A stretch of DNA of 64,000 nucleotides from Bacillota bacterium (GCA_019423125.1 JAHZBZ010000006.1:1-64000); one strand, 5' to 3'. Positions 35,796-45,718 are shown, counted from the first letter of the stretch. Notes: generated from the sequence alone by a model not told the origin. Numbers and translations: made by a program.

Positions 35796-35870
35796 GACAA
35801 GGCGCTCCCGCGCGGATATCCGCGCGGGAGCGCCTTGTCAAAAAAACGCCCGCGGCAAAAGCCGCGGGCG
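35796..35870. terminator. 44-bp perfect palindrome and minus-strand terminator
   Basis: 35796-35839 is a loopless palindrome with 22-bp arms (GACAAGGCGCTCCCGCGCGG...). Next, CGCCCGCGGC/GCCGCGGGCG (35847-35870) with an A-run on its left acts as terminator for the minus-strand lipoprotein. 35649-35795 has no gene. Confidence 0.75.
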
Positions 35871-35884
35871 GAAAGAGTTTGGTT

Positions 35885-36982
35885 TTATGCGGCGGTGTGC
35901 GTCGCGTCCGCAAGGGTGTAGACGACGGTGCCCATCGCGTGCGAGAGGGTGTCGCGGTAGAGCACGGGCAGATTGTAGTAGGTGTTCACGCCGCCCGCGA
36001 CTTTCTGCGCGTAGTGCACTTCCTTATACGGGCCCGCGTAGGAGCCTGCGCCAGAGGCGTACAGCGTGACCTGCGCGACGGAGATGTCCGCTTCCGAGGT
36101 GTCTTTTCCGTCCAGCGTGAAGGTGCCCTTTACCGTTTCGACCTTTGCGCAGGAGTAGGTGACCGCGGTGCTCGCGCCGTTCTCGTTGACGACGGAGAGC
36201 ACGTTTGCGGAGCTCGCCGTAAAGGTCATGCCGCGTCCCGCGAACAGGACCTGCGCCTCGTCGACGGGCGTGCCCGCGCTGCCGATGTTCTTGACCTTTT
36301 TCTCGGTTCCCGCGTTTTGCAGGCGGGGAACGGAGAGGTGCTCGGAGACTTCGCGCTCCGCATCGGTGAGGTCGCCGAAGTTGTCCTCGCGCAGGACGAC
36401 GGCGGAAGTGCAGCTCTCGTTGTAGTCGGTGCGCACCGTATAGGAGAACAGCTCGACGTCGGTCGTGTTCACGTCACCCCCCGCGGGCGAAAAGCTGTAC
36501 ACGCTCTTTTCGCTGTGGATGGGTTCGAGGTTGTTGTCGCGCGACTGCAAAGTGCGGAAATACACGGTGGAGACGATCACGCTCGCGTCGTCGAAGGGCG
36601 ACTCGGCGCTGTCGTTCTCCCCGCCGAAGGCGACGACCGTCTCGCCCGTCTCGCGGATCTTGTAGCTGCCCGCGAGCACGAGGGTGGAGGTCAGCTTATA
36701 GACGGTGGGGTAAGTCTTGTCCTGGTACGCCGAGTTGAAGGAGACGATCTGCGTCTCCACGGTGTAGGAGGAGTTTTCCTCGTCCGGCTCGAACACGAGA
36801 TTCCCGCTCGCCTTTTCGTCGTCCAGGCTGAGCTTGTATGTGAGCTTTTCGTAGTAATCGGATTGATACGCCGTCCCGCTCTGCCAGTTGGCGGAGAAGG
36901 CCAAGGACGCCTGCGCGGCACAGCCGCCGAACAGGAAGAGCCCCGCAAGTGCGAGCGCTCCCGCCGCAAATATTTTTTTCAT
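35885..36982 (-). CDS. Hypothetical lipoprotein
   Basis: 365 residues. Signal peptide MKKIFAAGALALAGLFLFGG with lipobox FGGC (Cys about residue 21), then a beta-rich extracellular domain, YxT-rich, with no motif I recognise. Start: ATG at 36982; GGAG is 11 bases upstream. Monocistronic, with its own promoter inside repeat copy C and a strong terminator. Probably anchored at the outer face of the cytoplasmic membrane; function unknown. Confidence 0.75.
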   Translation of the reverse strand: MKKIFAAGALALAGLFLFGGCAAQASLAFSANWQSGTAYQSDYYEKLTYKLSLDDEKASGNLVFEPDEENSSYTVETQIVSFNSAYQDKTYPTVYKLTSTLVLAGSYKIRETGETVVAFGGENDSAESPFDDASVIVSTVYFRTLQSRDNNLEPIHSEKSVYSFSPAGGDVNTTDVELFSYTVRTDYNESCTSAVVLREDNFGDLTDAEREVSEHLSVPRLQNAGTEKKVKNIGSAGTPVDEAQVLFAGRGMTFTASSANVLSVVNENGASTAVTYSCAKVETVKGTFTLDGKDTSEADISVAQVTLYASGAGSYAGPYKEVHYAQKVAGGVNTYYNLPVLYRDTLSHAMGTVVYTLADATHTAA

Positions 36983-37015
36983 GAAAGATATGGCTCCGTT
37001 TTTTTGATATCGGGT

Positions 37016-37127
37016 AAATATTGTAAGGGAACGGTACGGACCCGCTTTCGGCGGCATCGCATGCGCGCATTTTCATCGGGTCCTTATCATTCCCATACAG
37101 TATAGCATAAAAACGCGCGTTTGTAAA
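37016..37127 (-). promoter_or_regulatory. Promoter plus palindromic leader element, copy C
   Basis: On the minus strand TTTACA (37122-37127)-17-TATACT (37099-37104), then GTATGGGAATGATAAGGACCC. The far end TATTGTAAGGGAACGGTACG (37019-37038) matches the promoter-proximal end of copies A and B, so this copy is inverted relative to its promoter. Confidence 0.7.
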
Positions 37128-37205
37128 AGCGTTTTTCCGAAAAATACTTAAAAAATGCGTCGGCTTGTGTTATAATGTAGGGAGAAGAAAAGAGGAGGAG
37201 AGTCC

Positions 37206-40200
37206 ATGACGGTCGACATCTACATCGCGCCCGCCGTCGCGGAGCTGACGGCGCATCTGTCCCGCCTGCCCGCGGGCGAAAAGAACGTCGTGTTCTGCGA
37301 GGACAGGCTTACGCTCGAGGCGGAGCGCGCGGTCGCGCGGGCGCAGGGCGTCGCGTTCGACACGCGGGTCACGACGTTTGCGCGCTTCATCGGCGAAAAG
37401 GGCGGCCGCACCCTCTCCAAACAGGGCTCGGTGCTCGCCGTCGCGGCGATCGCGGCAAGGCTTTCGCCGCAGCTTCGCTGTTTCGGCAAGAACCCGACGG
37501 GCTGTGCGGAGGGGCTGTACGAGACCATCGCCCAGCTCCGCGCGGCGCTCGTCACGCCCGAAATGCTGGACGAGGCGCGCGCGGAGGCGGACCCCGTGCT
37601 CGCGGGCAAGCTCGCGGACATCGCGCTCGTCTACCGCGAATACCTCGCCTTTCTCGCGGGCGGGTACCTCGACGAGAGCGGCGTGCTCGCCCTGCTCCCT
37701 TCCGCGATGGAAGGCGGCGCTTTGGACGGCGCAAACGTCGTCTTTGCGGGGTTTTCCTCCTTCACCTGTCAGGCGGGGGAGGGCATCCGCGCGGCGGCGG
37801 CGCGGGCAAAGACGCTCTCCGCCCTCTTTCTCGGCGGGGATGCGGACGCCTACACCAACGAGGCGGTCGCCGATTTTGAGAAATTCTGCGCGCGCGCGGG
37901 GCTTTCCTGCCGCCGCGTGCCCCTTCCCTTCACGGGCAGGGCGGAGGCGGACGCCGTGCGCAAGGGGCTGTTCAACCCCCTGCGCACGCCGCCGATGCGG
38001 ACGGACCGCGTCTGCGTGTTCGAGGGCGCCACGCGCGAGGAGGAGATCGCCTTCATCGCCGCCGCGATGCGCAGGGAGGTGCAGGAGGGTGCGCGCTGGC
38101 GCGATCTCGCGCTGTTTTTGCCCGATTTCTCCGCCTATTCCGTCGCGCTGGAAAAGACCTTTTCCGAATATAAAATTCCCTATTTTTCGGACGCGAAAAA
38201 GAGCCTTGCCCAGCACCCCGCGGCGAAGTTCGCGCTCGGCTATCTCGCGCTCCTGCGCGACGGATACGAGCCCGCCGACGCGGACGCCTTTCTCGGCTCG
38301 CCCTTCTTCGGCTTCGAGCGGCGGGAGCGGGACGAATACCGCAACTATCTCTTAAAATACGCGAACTACCGCGGCGGACTGCGCCGCCCGCTCAAAGAGG
38401 GGTTCGAGCGCTTCGAGCCCCTGCGCGCGCGCGCCCTCGCGGTGCAGGGCGCCGCGAAGACGGCGGGGGAGTACTGCCGCCTGGTCCGCGCGCTGTTGGA
38501 GCGCTTCGACTGCGCGTCGGTGCAGGAGTCGCTCGCGCACGCGCTGGAAGAGCAGGGGCTTCTCGCCGAGGCGAGCTATCTGCGCCGCGGCATCGAGGAG
38601 CTCGAAGGGGTGCTCGCGGAGGCGGAAGAGCTCGCGGGCGGGGAGAGGATGCGCCCTGAGGAGTTTTCCGCGGCGCTCCTGTCCGCGCTGACGGCGGCGG
38701 AAGTCGCGCTCATCCCGCAGTATGCGGACGCGGTGTACGTCGGTAGCCTGACGGAGAGCAAGCTCCCGCGCGTGCGCGCCGTGTTCGCGGCGGGGCTGAC
38801 GGCGGACGTGCCCGCGGAGAGCGCGGATGCGGCGCTCATTTCCGACCGCGACATCGACCGCCTGCGCTCCCTGCGCGTGGAGATCGCGCCCAAGATCCGC
38901 GAGGTCAACGCGCGCGCGCGGGAGAACGCCGCGCTCGCGCTGTGCGGCTTTTCCGAGCGTCTGTACCTGACCTACCCCGTCAGCGCGGGGGGAAAGGAAT
39001 GCCGCCGCGGCGAGATCGCCGAGACGGTGCGCGGTCTGTTCTGCACGGCGCACGCACAGCGCCTGCCCGTGCTCACCCGCGCGTCTCTCGACCGCACGCA
39101 GAGGACAAATGCCGACGCCTACGCGCGCTATCTCGCGAGCGTCGCCTGCGAGCGCGCCCCCGCCGTGCGCGAGCTGTTGCTCCGCGCGGACGAATTCCGC
39201 CGCGGGAAGGGGGATTTTTCGGCGCACGCGGGGCTGTACGAGGCGCTCCGCGCGCGCGGCGAGGCGCCCGACGCCCTCCTGTTCGCGCCCCCGCCCGCGC
39301 CCGCGCGCTATGACGGCGCCGCCGCCCTCCTTCTGAAAAAGGAGACGGTCGCACCCACCTTCGTCGAGGGGTTCTTCACCTGCCCGTACCGCAACTTCGC
39401 CGAGCGCGGCCTTCTTTTGCGCGAGCGGGAGGAACAGACGGTGCGCCGCGCGGACACGGGCAATTTCCTGCACGAGGTGCTCCGCCGCTTGGCGTGCGAG
39501 ATCGCTTCGCTTTCCGATATCGGCGCGTGCGCCGCGTTTGTGCGCGCCTGTGCGGAAGATTTGCTCGCGCACCCGCCGTACAGCTACCTCGCCGACACCG
39601 CCGCGGGCGGGTTTGCCGCAAACTCTCTCGTGCGCGAGGCGGTCATCGTCGGCGCGAACGTATTCGAGCAGATCCGCGGCTCCTCCTATGCGGTGGAGAG
39701 CGCGGAGGCGTCTTTCGGCTACCCGAACGCGCGCTACGGCGGCATCCCGCTGGGCGGGGGGCTCACGCTCGCGGGCAAGATCGACCGCGTGGACGGCGCG
39801 GGCGAATACGTGCGCGTCATAGACTACAAATCGGGCGCCGTCGACACGGGCGAAGAGGCGTATTACACGGGGAGAAAGGTCCAGCTCGAGACCTATCTTT
39901 CGGCGGCGGCGCAGGGCAGGACGGCGGCGGGCGCCTATTACTTCCCCGCGCGCGCGGCGTATGCCGCGGCGGACGAGTATCCTTTCCGCATGAAGGGGCT
40001 CACCGACGGCGCGGACGAGATCGTCCGCCTGAGCGACACCGCGCTGCAGCCGGGCGAAAAGAGCCGCTTCATCGACGCAGCGATGGGCAAAAAGACGCGC
40101 TCGCTCTCGGGCGAGGACTTTGCCGACCTTCTCGCCTACGGCGCGCTCGTCGCGCGCGAATGCGTGGCGGAGATACGCCGCGGGGTCATTGCGGCGTCGC

Positions 40201-40337
40201 CCTATCGCGAGGCGTGCGCGTATTGCCCTTACGGCGGGCTGTGCGGGTTCGATCCCGCTTCGGGCGCGCGCAAGGAGAGGAGCATCACAAAGGAGGAGAT
40301 CGTGCAGATCGTCAGAAAGAGGAGGGGAGACAGATGA
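37206..40337 (+). CDS. addB: ATP-dependent helicase/nuclease subunit B
   Basis: 1043 residues. Partner of AddA in double-strand-break end processing. The C-terminal nuclease domain has VRVIDYKSGAV and QLETYLSAAA motifs, and the Fe-S cluster cysteines are the distal TCPYRNF plus CAYCPYGGLC at the end, as in AddB. The N-terminal half is an inactivated helicase-like region. Start: ATG after GAGGAGAGTCC. Its stop overlaps the addA start (ATGA). Confidence 0.93.
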   Translation: MTVDIYIAPAVAELTAHLSRLPAGEKNVVFCEDRLTLEAERAVARAQGVAFDTRVTTFARFIGEKGGRTLSKQGSVLAVAAIAARLSPQLRCFGKNPTGCAEGLYETIAQLRAALVTPEMLDEARAEADPVLAGKLADIALVYREYLAFLAGGYLDESGVLALLPSAMEGGALDGANVVFAGFSSFTCQAGEGIRAAAARAKTLSALFLGGDADAYTNEAVADFEKFCARAGLSCRRVPLPFTGRAEADAVRKGLFNPLRTPPMRTDRVCVFEGATREEEIAFIAAAMRREVQEGARWRDLALFLPDFSAYSVALEKTFSEYKIPYFSDAKKSLAQHPAAKFALGYLALLRDGYEPADADAFLGSPFFGFERRERDEYRNYLLKYANYRGGLRRPLKEGFERFEPLRARALAVQGAAKTAGEYCRLVRALLERFDCASVQESLAHALEEQGLLAEASYLRRGIEELEGVLAEAEELAGGERMRPEEFSAALLSALTAAEVALIPQYADAVYVGSLTESKLPRVRAVFAAGLTADVPAESADAALISDRDIDRLRSLRVEIAPKIREVNARARENAALALCGFSERLYLTYPVSAGGKECRRGEIAETVRGLFCTAHAQRLPVLTRASLDRTQRTNADAYARYLASVACERAPAVRELLLRADEFRRGKGDFSAHAGLYEALRARGEAPDALLFAPPPAPARYDGAAALLLKKETVAPTFVEGFFTCPYRNFAERGLLLREREEQTVRRADTGNFLHEVLRRLACEIASLSDIGACAAFVRACAEDLLAHPPYSYLADTAAGGFAANSLVREAVIVGANVFEQIRGSSYAVESAEASFGYPNARYGGIPLGGGLTLAGKIDRVDGAGEYVRVIDYKSGAVDTGEEAYYTGRKVQLETYLSAAAQGRTAAGAYYFPARAAYAAADEYPFRMKGLTDGADEIVRLSDTALQPGEKSRFIDAAMGKKTRSLSGEDFADLLAYGALVARECVAEIRRGVIAASPYREACAYCPYGGLCGFDPASGARKERSITKEEIVQIVRKRRGDR

Positions 40338-43300
40338 GCCGCAGACCGACACCCGAACAGCAGGCGGCGATCGACGCCGCGGGCGAAGTGCTCGTCTCCG
40401 CGTCCGCGGGCAGCGGAAAGACCTTCGTCATGGTCGAAAAGATCATCTCGCTCATCCTGAGCGGGAAGGCGGACGTCTCTTCCGTGCTCGCCGTCACCTT
40501 CACCAACCTCGCCGCGTCCGAGATGAAAGAGCGCCTGCGCGCCGCCATCGTCGCGCGCATCAACGAGGAGACGGACGCCGCCGTCCGCGCGCGGCTCAAG
40601 CGCCAGCTCTCCGAGATCGGCACGTCGGACGTGTGCACGCTGCATTCCTTCTGCGTCAACGTCATCCGCAGGCATTACTACGAGACGGGCGAGGGCGGCA
40701 ACTTCCGCGTCGCGGACGAGACGGAGGCGGACAAACTGCGCGCCCGCGCCGTCTCGCTGACCTTCGACGCCCTTCTGCGCGAAGGGGACGCCGATTTCGC
40801 GCTCCTGAGCGAGATCTACGCGAGCAGCGCGGGCTTTTCGGCGCTGGAAGCGGAACTGCTCTCCGCCTATTCGCGCGTCGTCTCGCGCGCGGACTATCGC
40901 GACTTCCTCGCGTCGGTGCCCGCGCTCTACAGCGAAGAGCGGTTCGATCGGGTGTGCGGCGAGCTTCTCGGCGAGATGAAGCGCCGCGCCGCGCGCATGA
41001 GAAAGGACGCCGAGTCCCTGCGCGCGCAGGCGGCGGCGTTCGCGGAGGCGGGGGCTTTGGACGGCAAATACGTCGCGTGGCTGGACGAGCGCATCGCATT
41101 CGCGCGCGAAGCGGAGGGGCAGAGCGATCTCTTTTCCGCCCGCGCCGCGCTCTCCCTGCCGCTCTCGGGCAAGCCGAGCAACGCAAAGCTCAAAAAGACG
41201 GGAGATGTCCGCCTTCTCGCGCTGGACTCCGCGTGCGCCGCGCTCAAAAAGGCGACGGACGGCGTGCGCGACGCCCTGCCCGAGACCGCCTCGCGCGAGG
41301 AGGAAGAGGGGGCGTTTTTCGCCTCGGGCAAGGTCGCGGCGGCGATGGCGCGGCTGCTTTCCGCCTTCGACGGGCAGTATGCGCAGGTCAAGCGCCGCGC
41401 GGGCGTTCTGGATTTTTCCGACCTCGAGCACAAGTGCCTCGAACTTCTCGGGATCGAGCGGGTGCGCGCGGCGGTGCGCGGGCGGTACACCCACGTGTTT
41501 GTGGACGAATACCAGGACGTCAACCCCGCGCAGGAGCGCATCCTCTCCCTCGTCGCGGGCGAAAACGTGTTCATGGTCGGCGACGCGAAGCAGTCCATCT
41601 ACGGCTTCCGCGGCTGTTCCGCGCGCTTTTTCACCGAAAAATACCGCGCGTTGAAGGCGCGGGGCAGGGCGCTCGAGCTCAACGGGAATTTCCGCTCGAG
41701 CGTGCGCGTTCTGGACGCGGTCAACGACCTGTTCACGGGCGTGATGACGCAGGAGACGGGCTCGGTGGACTACGCGGCGACCTCGCGCATGCGCGCGGGC
41801 GATCCCGTGCGCCAGGCGGGCGGGAGCGTGTGTTTCGAGTACGTCCCCGAACGCGAGGAGGAAGAGCGCGCCGAGCGCGACGTGTATTCGGTCTCCGCGC
41901 ACGCGGAGGCGAAGGAAGAGGAGGACCCCGAGGGGGCGCTGATCGCCTCGATCGTGCTCTCCGAGTTGGAAAAGGAGCACCCCGACCCGCAGACGGGCGC
42001 CCCCGTGCGCAACGGATACGGCGACATCGCCATCCTCACGCGCAAGAACGCGGCGCGCGCCGAGCGCATCGTCGCCGAGCTTGTGCGGCGCGGCATCCCC
42101 GTCTGCGCGGCGGCGGAGGTCAACATCTGCGACTATCCCGAAGTGCGCGCGGCGATCTCGCTTCTGCAATTTCTGGACAACGGCGAACAGGACATCCCGC
42201 TCGCGGCGTCTCTTAAAAACGTGGGCGGGCTCACGGACGCGGAGCTCGCGGACATCCGCCTCGCGGCGGGCGGGGAGAGCTCCTTCTGCGACGCCGTCCG
42301 CGCGGCGAAAGAGCGCGGCGGCGCGCTCGGGGAAAAGGTGGATGCCTTTCTCTCTCTTTGCGAGCGCCTGCGCCTGCTCGCGCAGGTGCGCACGGCGGCG
42401 CAGATCCTCGCGCTCGTGCTCTCGGAGACGGGCGAGGAGGCGCGCCTGCTCTCCCTGCCCTGCGGCGGCGAGCGGGTGCGGCGGGTACACCGCCTGATCG
42501 CGGAGGCGGGCGAGCTGAGCGTCGGGGAGTTCCTCGAAAAGCTCAGAGACGGCGGCTATAAGGTCGGGTTCTCGGAGAGCGGCGGCGAAAACGCCGTGCG
42601 CATGATGTCCATGCACGCCGCGAAGGGGCTGGAATTCCCCGTCGTCATCGTCGCGGGGCTCAACGAGACGTTCAGCACCAAGGATTTCCGCGGCACCTTT
42701 TACGACGACGAGTGGGGGTTTGCGATGCAGGCGTACGATACGCAGGCGCGCACCCGCCGCGAGACCCTCCTGCGCGCGCTCCTGCGCCGCCGCATGGTGC
42801 ACCGCCGCGCCGAGGACGAGATGCGCCTGCTCTACGTCGCGCTCACCCGCGCGCGCAACAGCCTGCACCTCGTGTTCTCCAAGCGGCAGGCTTTCGACGC
42901 GGACAAGGTCGCCGAGGCGACCAATTTCGCCTGCTTCATCGACGCCGATCTGTTCGCGTCCGACGAATCCCCCGTGTTCGCTGCGCAGACCGCCCCGCCC
43001 GCGGCACGTGTACTGACGGCGGAAGGGGACGCGCGCGTCCGCCGCGCGGTGGAGGCGCAGTATGCCGCGCCCTATCCGCACGCCGACTCGCTGAACATCC
43101 CCGTCAAGACGAGCGCTTCCGCGCTCCTGCGCGCGCGGCGGGAGGAGGAAGGGCAGTCCTTCGAGCGCCCGCCCGCGGATGCGGAGGCGCAGGACGCCGA
43201 GACGGGCACCGCCTATCACGCCTTTCTCGAGCGGGCAGACTTTTCCGCGCCGCCCGCCGAAGAGGCGGTGCGCCTGTACAGAGAGCTGTGCGCGGAAGGG

Positions 43301-43663
43301 GAGACCCGTCTTGACGAGAAGAAGATGAGGGACATCCTCTCCCTGCCCATTTTCCGCGAGCTGGAGGGGTACACGCTGTACCGCGAGCGGGAGTTCCTGC
43401 TCACCCTGCCCGCCTGCGAGGTGTTCCCCGTCTCCGCGCGCGACGAGGTGCTGGTGCAGGGCGTCATCGACCTGATGGCGGTGCGCGGCGGGGAGTGCCT
43501 GGTCGTCGACTACAAGTTCTCCTCCCATTCGGCAAAGCGGCTGGCGCGCGATTACGCCCCGCAGCTTTCGGTGTACGCCGCGGCGGCGCGGCGGGCGGCG
43601 GGCGTCGAGAAGGTGCGCACCTGCCTTCTCAACATCCTGCGCGGCGAGATCGTCGACGTGTAA
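40334..43663 (+). CDS. addA: ATP-dependent helicase/nuclease subunit A
   Basis: 1109 residues, UvrD-type helicase fused to a RecB-type nuclease. Motif Ia region PTPEQQAAIDA, Walker A SASAGSGKTF (23-32), DEYQDVNPAQE and GDAKQSIYGFRG, then helicase motif VRMMSMHAAKGLEFPVV, and near the end the nuclease motifs GTAYHAFLE and LVVDYKFS. Start: ATG after AGGAGGGGAGAC, overlapping addB by four bases. Together the pair is the Gram-positive analogue of RecBCD. Confidence 0.95.
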   Translation: MSRRPTPEQQAAIDAAGEVLVSASAGSGKTFVMVEKIISLILSGKADVSSVLAVTFTNLAASEMKERLRAAIVARINEETDAAVRARLKRQLSEIGTSDVCTLHSFCVNVIRRHYYETGEGGNFRVADETEADKLRARAVSLTFDALLREGDADFALLSEIYASSAGFSALEAELLSAYSRVVSRADYRDFLASVPALYSEERFDRVCGELLGEMKRRAARMRKDAESLRAQAAAFAEAGALDGKYVAWLDERIAFAREAEGQSDLFSARAALSLPLSGKPSNAKLKKTGDVRLLALDSACAALKKATDGVRDALPETASREEEEGAFFASGKVAAAMARLLSAFDGQYAQVKRRAGVLDFSDLEHKCLELLGIERVRAAVRGRYTHVFVDEYQDVNPAQERILSLVAGENVFMVGDAKQSIYGFRGCSARFFTEKYRALKARGRALELNGNFRSSVRVLDAVNDLFTGVMTQETGSVDYAATSRMRAGDPVRQAGGSVCFEYVPEREEEERAERDVYSVSAHAEAKEEEDPEGALIASIVLSELEKEHPDPQTGAPVRNGYGDIAILTRKNAARAERIVAELVRRGIPVCAAAEVNICDYPEVRAAISLLQFLDNGEQDIPLAASLKNVGGLTDAELADIRLAAGGESSFCDAVRAAKERGGALGEKVDAFLSLCERLRLLAQVRTAAQILALVLSETGEEARLLSLPCGGERVRRVHRLIAEAGELSVGEFLEKLRDGGYKVGFSESGGENAVRMMSMHAAKGLEFPVVIVAGLNETFSTKDFRGTFYDDEWGFAMQAYDTQARTRRETLLRALLRRRMVHRRAEDEMRLLYVALTRARNSLHLVFSKRQAFDADKVAEATNFACFIDADLFASDESPVFAAQTAPPAARVLTAEGDARVRRAVEAQYAAPYPHADSLNIPVKTSASALLRARREEEGQSFERPPADAEAQDAETGTAYHAFLERADFSAPPAEEAVRLYRELCAEGETRLDEKKMRDILSLPIFRELEGYTLYREREFLLTLPACEVFPVSARDEVLVQGVIDLMAVRGGECLVVDYKFSSHSAKRLARDYAPQLSVYAAAARRAAGVEKVRTCLLNILRGEIVDV

Positions 43664-43719
43664 GGGGGCTGTCAGGAGCTCCCCACGCGAAAAGCGACGC
43701 GATTTTCCCGTAAACGACA

Positions 43720-43747
43720 AAAAGTCCCGCATAAAAGCGGGGCTTTT
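43720..43747 (+). terminator. Terminator of addBA
   Basis: AAAAGTCCCGC / GCGGGGCTTTT with loop ATAAAA. Confidence 0.75.
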
Positions 43748-43787
43748 CGGCTATAATCGGGAAAAACCGATGGGAGGAAACAACACC

Positions 43788-44426
43788 TTGACACCAATTA
43801 CAGACCTCTTGGGCGAAGCGCTCGCGCGCGTCGGCGAGGCGTGGAGCGACGCGCTCGTGCTGACCCTGCTCGCATTGCCCTTTGCCTTTCTTCTTGCGGC
43901 GGCGCTCCTTGCGCTCTCGCCCGCACTGCGCCCGCGTTCGCGGCGCTGGGCATTGTATGCGGGCGACGCCGCACTGCTCGTCCTTCTCGCGTGTTCGCTG
44001 TACGCGGGGGAGCGCATCCTGCCGCTCGTCCTGCTCGCAAAGGCGGCGCAGATCGTGCTCTACGGGCTCGTCTGCGCCCTTCCCGCAAAGGTGCGGGAGA
44101 AAAAGCCCCGCGCGAAGAGGGCGCCCGTGTTTGAGGAGGGAGAGCGCGAATGCGCCGGAAAGGAAGAGACGCTCCCGCCGAAAGTGCGCTGTTTCGGCGA
44201 GGAGGATGTGCCCGCGCAGGTGAAGGACGTGCGCACCGAGTACGCGCAGTCTGTGCTCGAGCGCCTGCGCGAGATGCCGCTGGGCGCGGGCGACCGCCTC
44301 GAAGCGGAAAAATTCGCCGCGCTCCTGTCCGTGTATTCGCAGAAGACGCTCACCGAGAAGGAGGCGGAGTCGCTCAACGACATCCTCGCCGCCCTGCTCA
44401 AGATGATGGCAAAATACGACTTATAA
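43788..44426 (+). CDS. Hypothetical membrane protein
   Basis: 212 residues from TTG 43788. Three hydrophobic segments (about 18-42, 50-67, 72-93), then a charged cytosolic tail ending in a helical domain (SVYSQKTLTEKEAESLNDIL). I prefer the TTG start because GGGAGG lies ten bases before it, and a TATAAT at 43752-43757 would put the transcript start near 43764, leaving no room for a ribosome site before the in-frame ATG at 43770. Tail-to-tail overlap of six bases with the PRC-barrel gene. Function unknown. Confidence 0.65.
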   Translation: MTPITDLLGEALARVGEAWSDALVLTLLALPFAFLLAAALLALSPALRPRSRRWALYAGDAALLVLLACSLYAGERILPLVLLAKAAQIVLYGLVCALPAKVREKKPRAKRAPVFEEGERECAGKEETLPPKVRCFGEEDVPAQVKDVRTEYAQSVLERLREMPLGAGDRLEAEKFAALLSVYSQKTLTEKEAESLNDILAALLKMMAKYDL

Positions 44427-45065
44427 CCCCGAGCGCGTGCACAGCAGGGTGAGTTCGAACAGCTTCTGGTTGGCGAGCGCGCGGCGTATGGTCTCCGCGC
44501 CGACGACGGTGCCGCGGCGCGCGAGCACGTTCCCGCGCGCGTCCAGAAGATCCGCAGGCAGCGTCTTGCCCGTGAGCAGGCGGCTGCCTGCGTTGTTTTT
44601 GCGGGCGGGCGGCTGTTCCTGCGGCGCGGGGGCGGGCGCGGGGGCGGGTGCGGGCGTCTGTTCGCGCTCGGGCAGAAGGATGGCGCAGTTCTCGCCCGCG
44701 CGCAGGCGGGAAGGGGACACCGTTCTCCCGTCCGAAAGCTGTACGGAAAGGATGTTGCACCCGTCCGCGAGCAGGTCCTCGATCTGCCCGACGAACTCCC
44801 CCGCGGGGGTATAGACCGCGCGCGAGAAGGGGGCGGGCACCGCGCGTTCGCAGGGGCGTCGGCGCAGGGTGAGCACCATGGCGGCGTCCCGCCCCGGCTT
44901 GATCGCCGAATAGGGAAGGGAAAATTCCTCCTCTTCCTCGTCGCAGCATTCCGCGTTGCGGATGTGCCGCAGGGTGCGGTCGGTCGAAAGGCCGCGTATG
45001 TAGCCCGCCCGCTCGCCCGTGCGGGTGAGGAGGGGCATTCCGATGAGTTCTCTTGCGCTTTGCAT
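44421..45065 (-). CDS. PRC-barrel domain protein
   Basis: 214 residues. Two PRC-barrel-like stretches: SARELIGMPLLTRTGERAGYI near the start and the region SRAVYTPAGEFVGQIEDLL (about 80-99). A Pro/Ala-rich linker (about 135-148) leads to a C-terminal segment with LPADLLDARGNVLARRGTVV. PRC-barrel proteins of this type in Bacillota are often linked to sporulation or RNA maturation, but no role can be assigned here. Convergent with the membrane protein gene. Confidence 0.7.
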   Translation of the reverse strand: MQSARELIGMPLLTRTGERAGYIRGLSTDRTLRHIRNAECCDEEEEEFSLPYSAIKPGRDAAMVLTLRRRPCERAVPAPFSRAVYTPAGEFVGQIEDLLADGCNILSVQLSDGRTVSPSRLRAGENCAILLPEREQTPAPAPAPAPAPQEQPPARKNNAGSRLLTGKTLPADLLDARGNVLARRGTVVGAETIRRALANQKLFELTLLCTRSGL

Positions 45066-45167
45066 GGTTCGTACTCCTTGTCCGAAGTCTTTTTTAATAT
45101 TTATATGGAAACGCGCGCGCGAAAATGTCTTTGCGCGCGTTCGTTCTTTGTCGAGTGCGGACGGACG

Positions 45168-45196
45168 TTGACAATTCGCGGCGAAAGGTTTATAAT
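45168..45196 (+). promoter_or_regulatory. Promoter of the corrinoid cluster
   Basis: Perfect TTGACA-17-TATAAT, 21 bases before the GNAT gene. Confidence 0.85.
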
Positions 45197-45217
45197 AGAA
45201 AAAAAAGGAGGGACATC

Positions 45218-45718
45218 ATGAGCGAAAGACATCTCGTTCTGGTAAAAGAGGGGGAGCGCGTTGCGCTCGCGGAGTACATCGCGCAGCTGTGGCATGCGGC
45301 GTACGACGAACTGCTCGGAAAAGAGCAGGTGGACTACATGACCGCGCATTTTCAGAGCGCGGGCGCGATCGCGGGGCAGATCGCCGAGGACAACTACATC
45401 TATTTCTACATAACCGAGCGGGGCAAAAAGCGCGGGTATGTCGCCGTCGTGCCCGAGCCTTCGCGGCTGTTCCTCTCCAAGATCTACCTCGACCCGGACC
45501 TGTACGGCAGGGGGCTGGGGCAGACCATCCTGGGCGAGATCGCGCACATGGCGCGCCGCCTCGGTCTGGACAGCGTGTACCTGACCGTCAACAAGGGCAA
45601 CGCGCGCGCCATCCGCGCCTATGAAAAATTCGGGTTCGTCCGCACCGATTCCGTCGTCACCGACATCGGAAACGGCTTCGTGATGGACGACTACGTCTAC
45701 GAATACAAGCTCGCATGA
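45218..45718 (+). CDS. GNAT-family N-acetyltransferase
   Basis: 166 residues with the acetyl-CoA-binding motif YLDPDLYGRGLGQTIL (about 90-105) and the C-terminal NKGNARAIRAYEKFGF. Start: ATG after AAAGGAGG. It overlaps the corrinoid protein start by four bases (ATGA), so it is translated with that gene, although a functional link is not evident. Confidence 0.88.
   Translation: MSERHLVLVKEGERVALAEYIAQLWHAAYDELLGKEQVDYMTAHFQSAGAIAGQIAEDNYIYFYITERGKKRGYVAVVPEPSRLFLSKIYLDPDLYGRGLGQTILGEIAHMARRLGLDSVYLTVNKGNARAIRAYEKFGFVRTDSVVTDIGNGFVMDDYVYEYKLA

Noticed and set aside
39494..40333. Upstream extension of addA
   Set aside because: It overlaps addB by 840 bases in another frame; the ATG at 40334 has a strong ribosome site and aligns with the AddA N-terminus.
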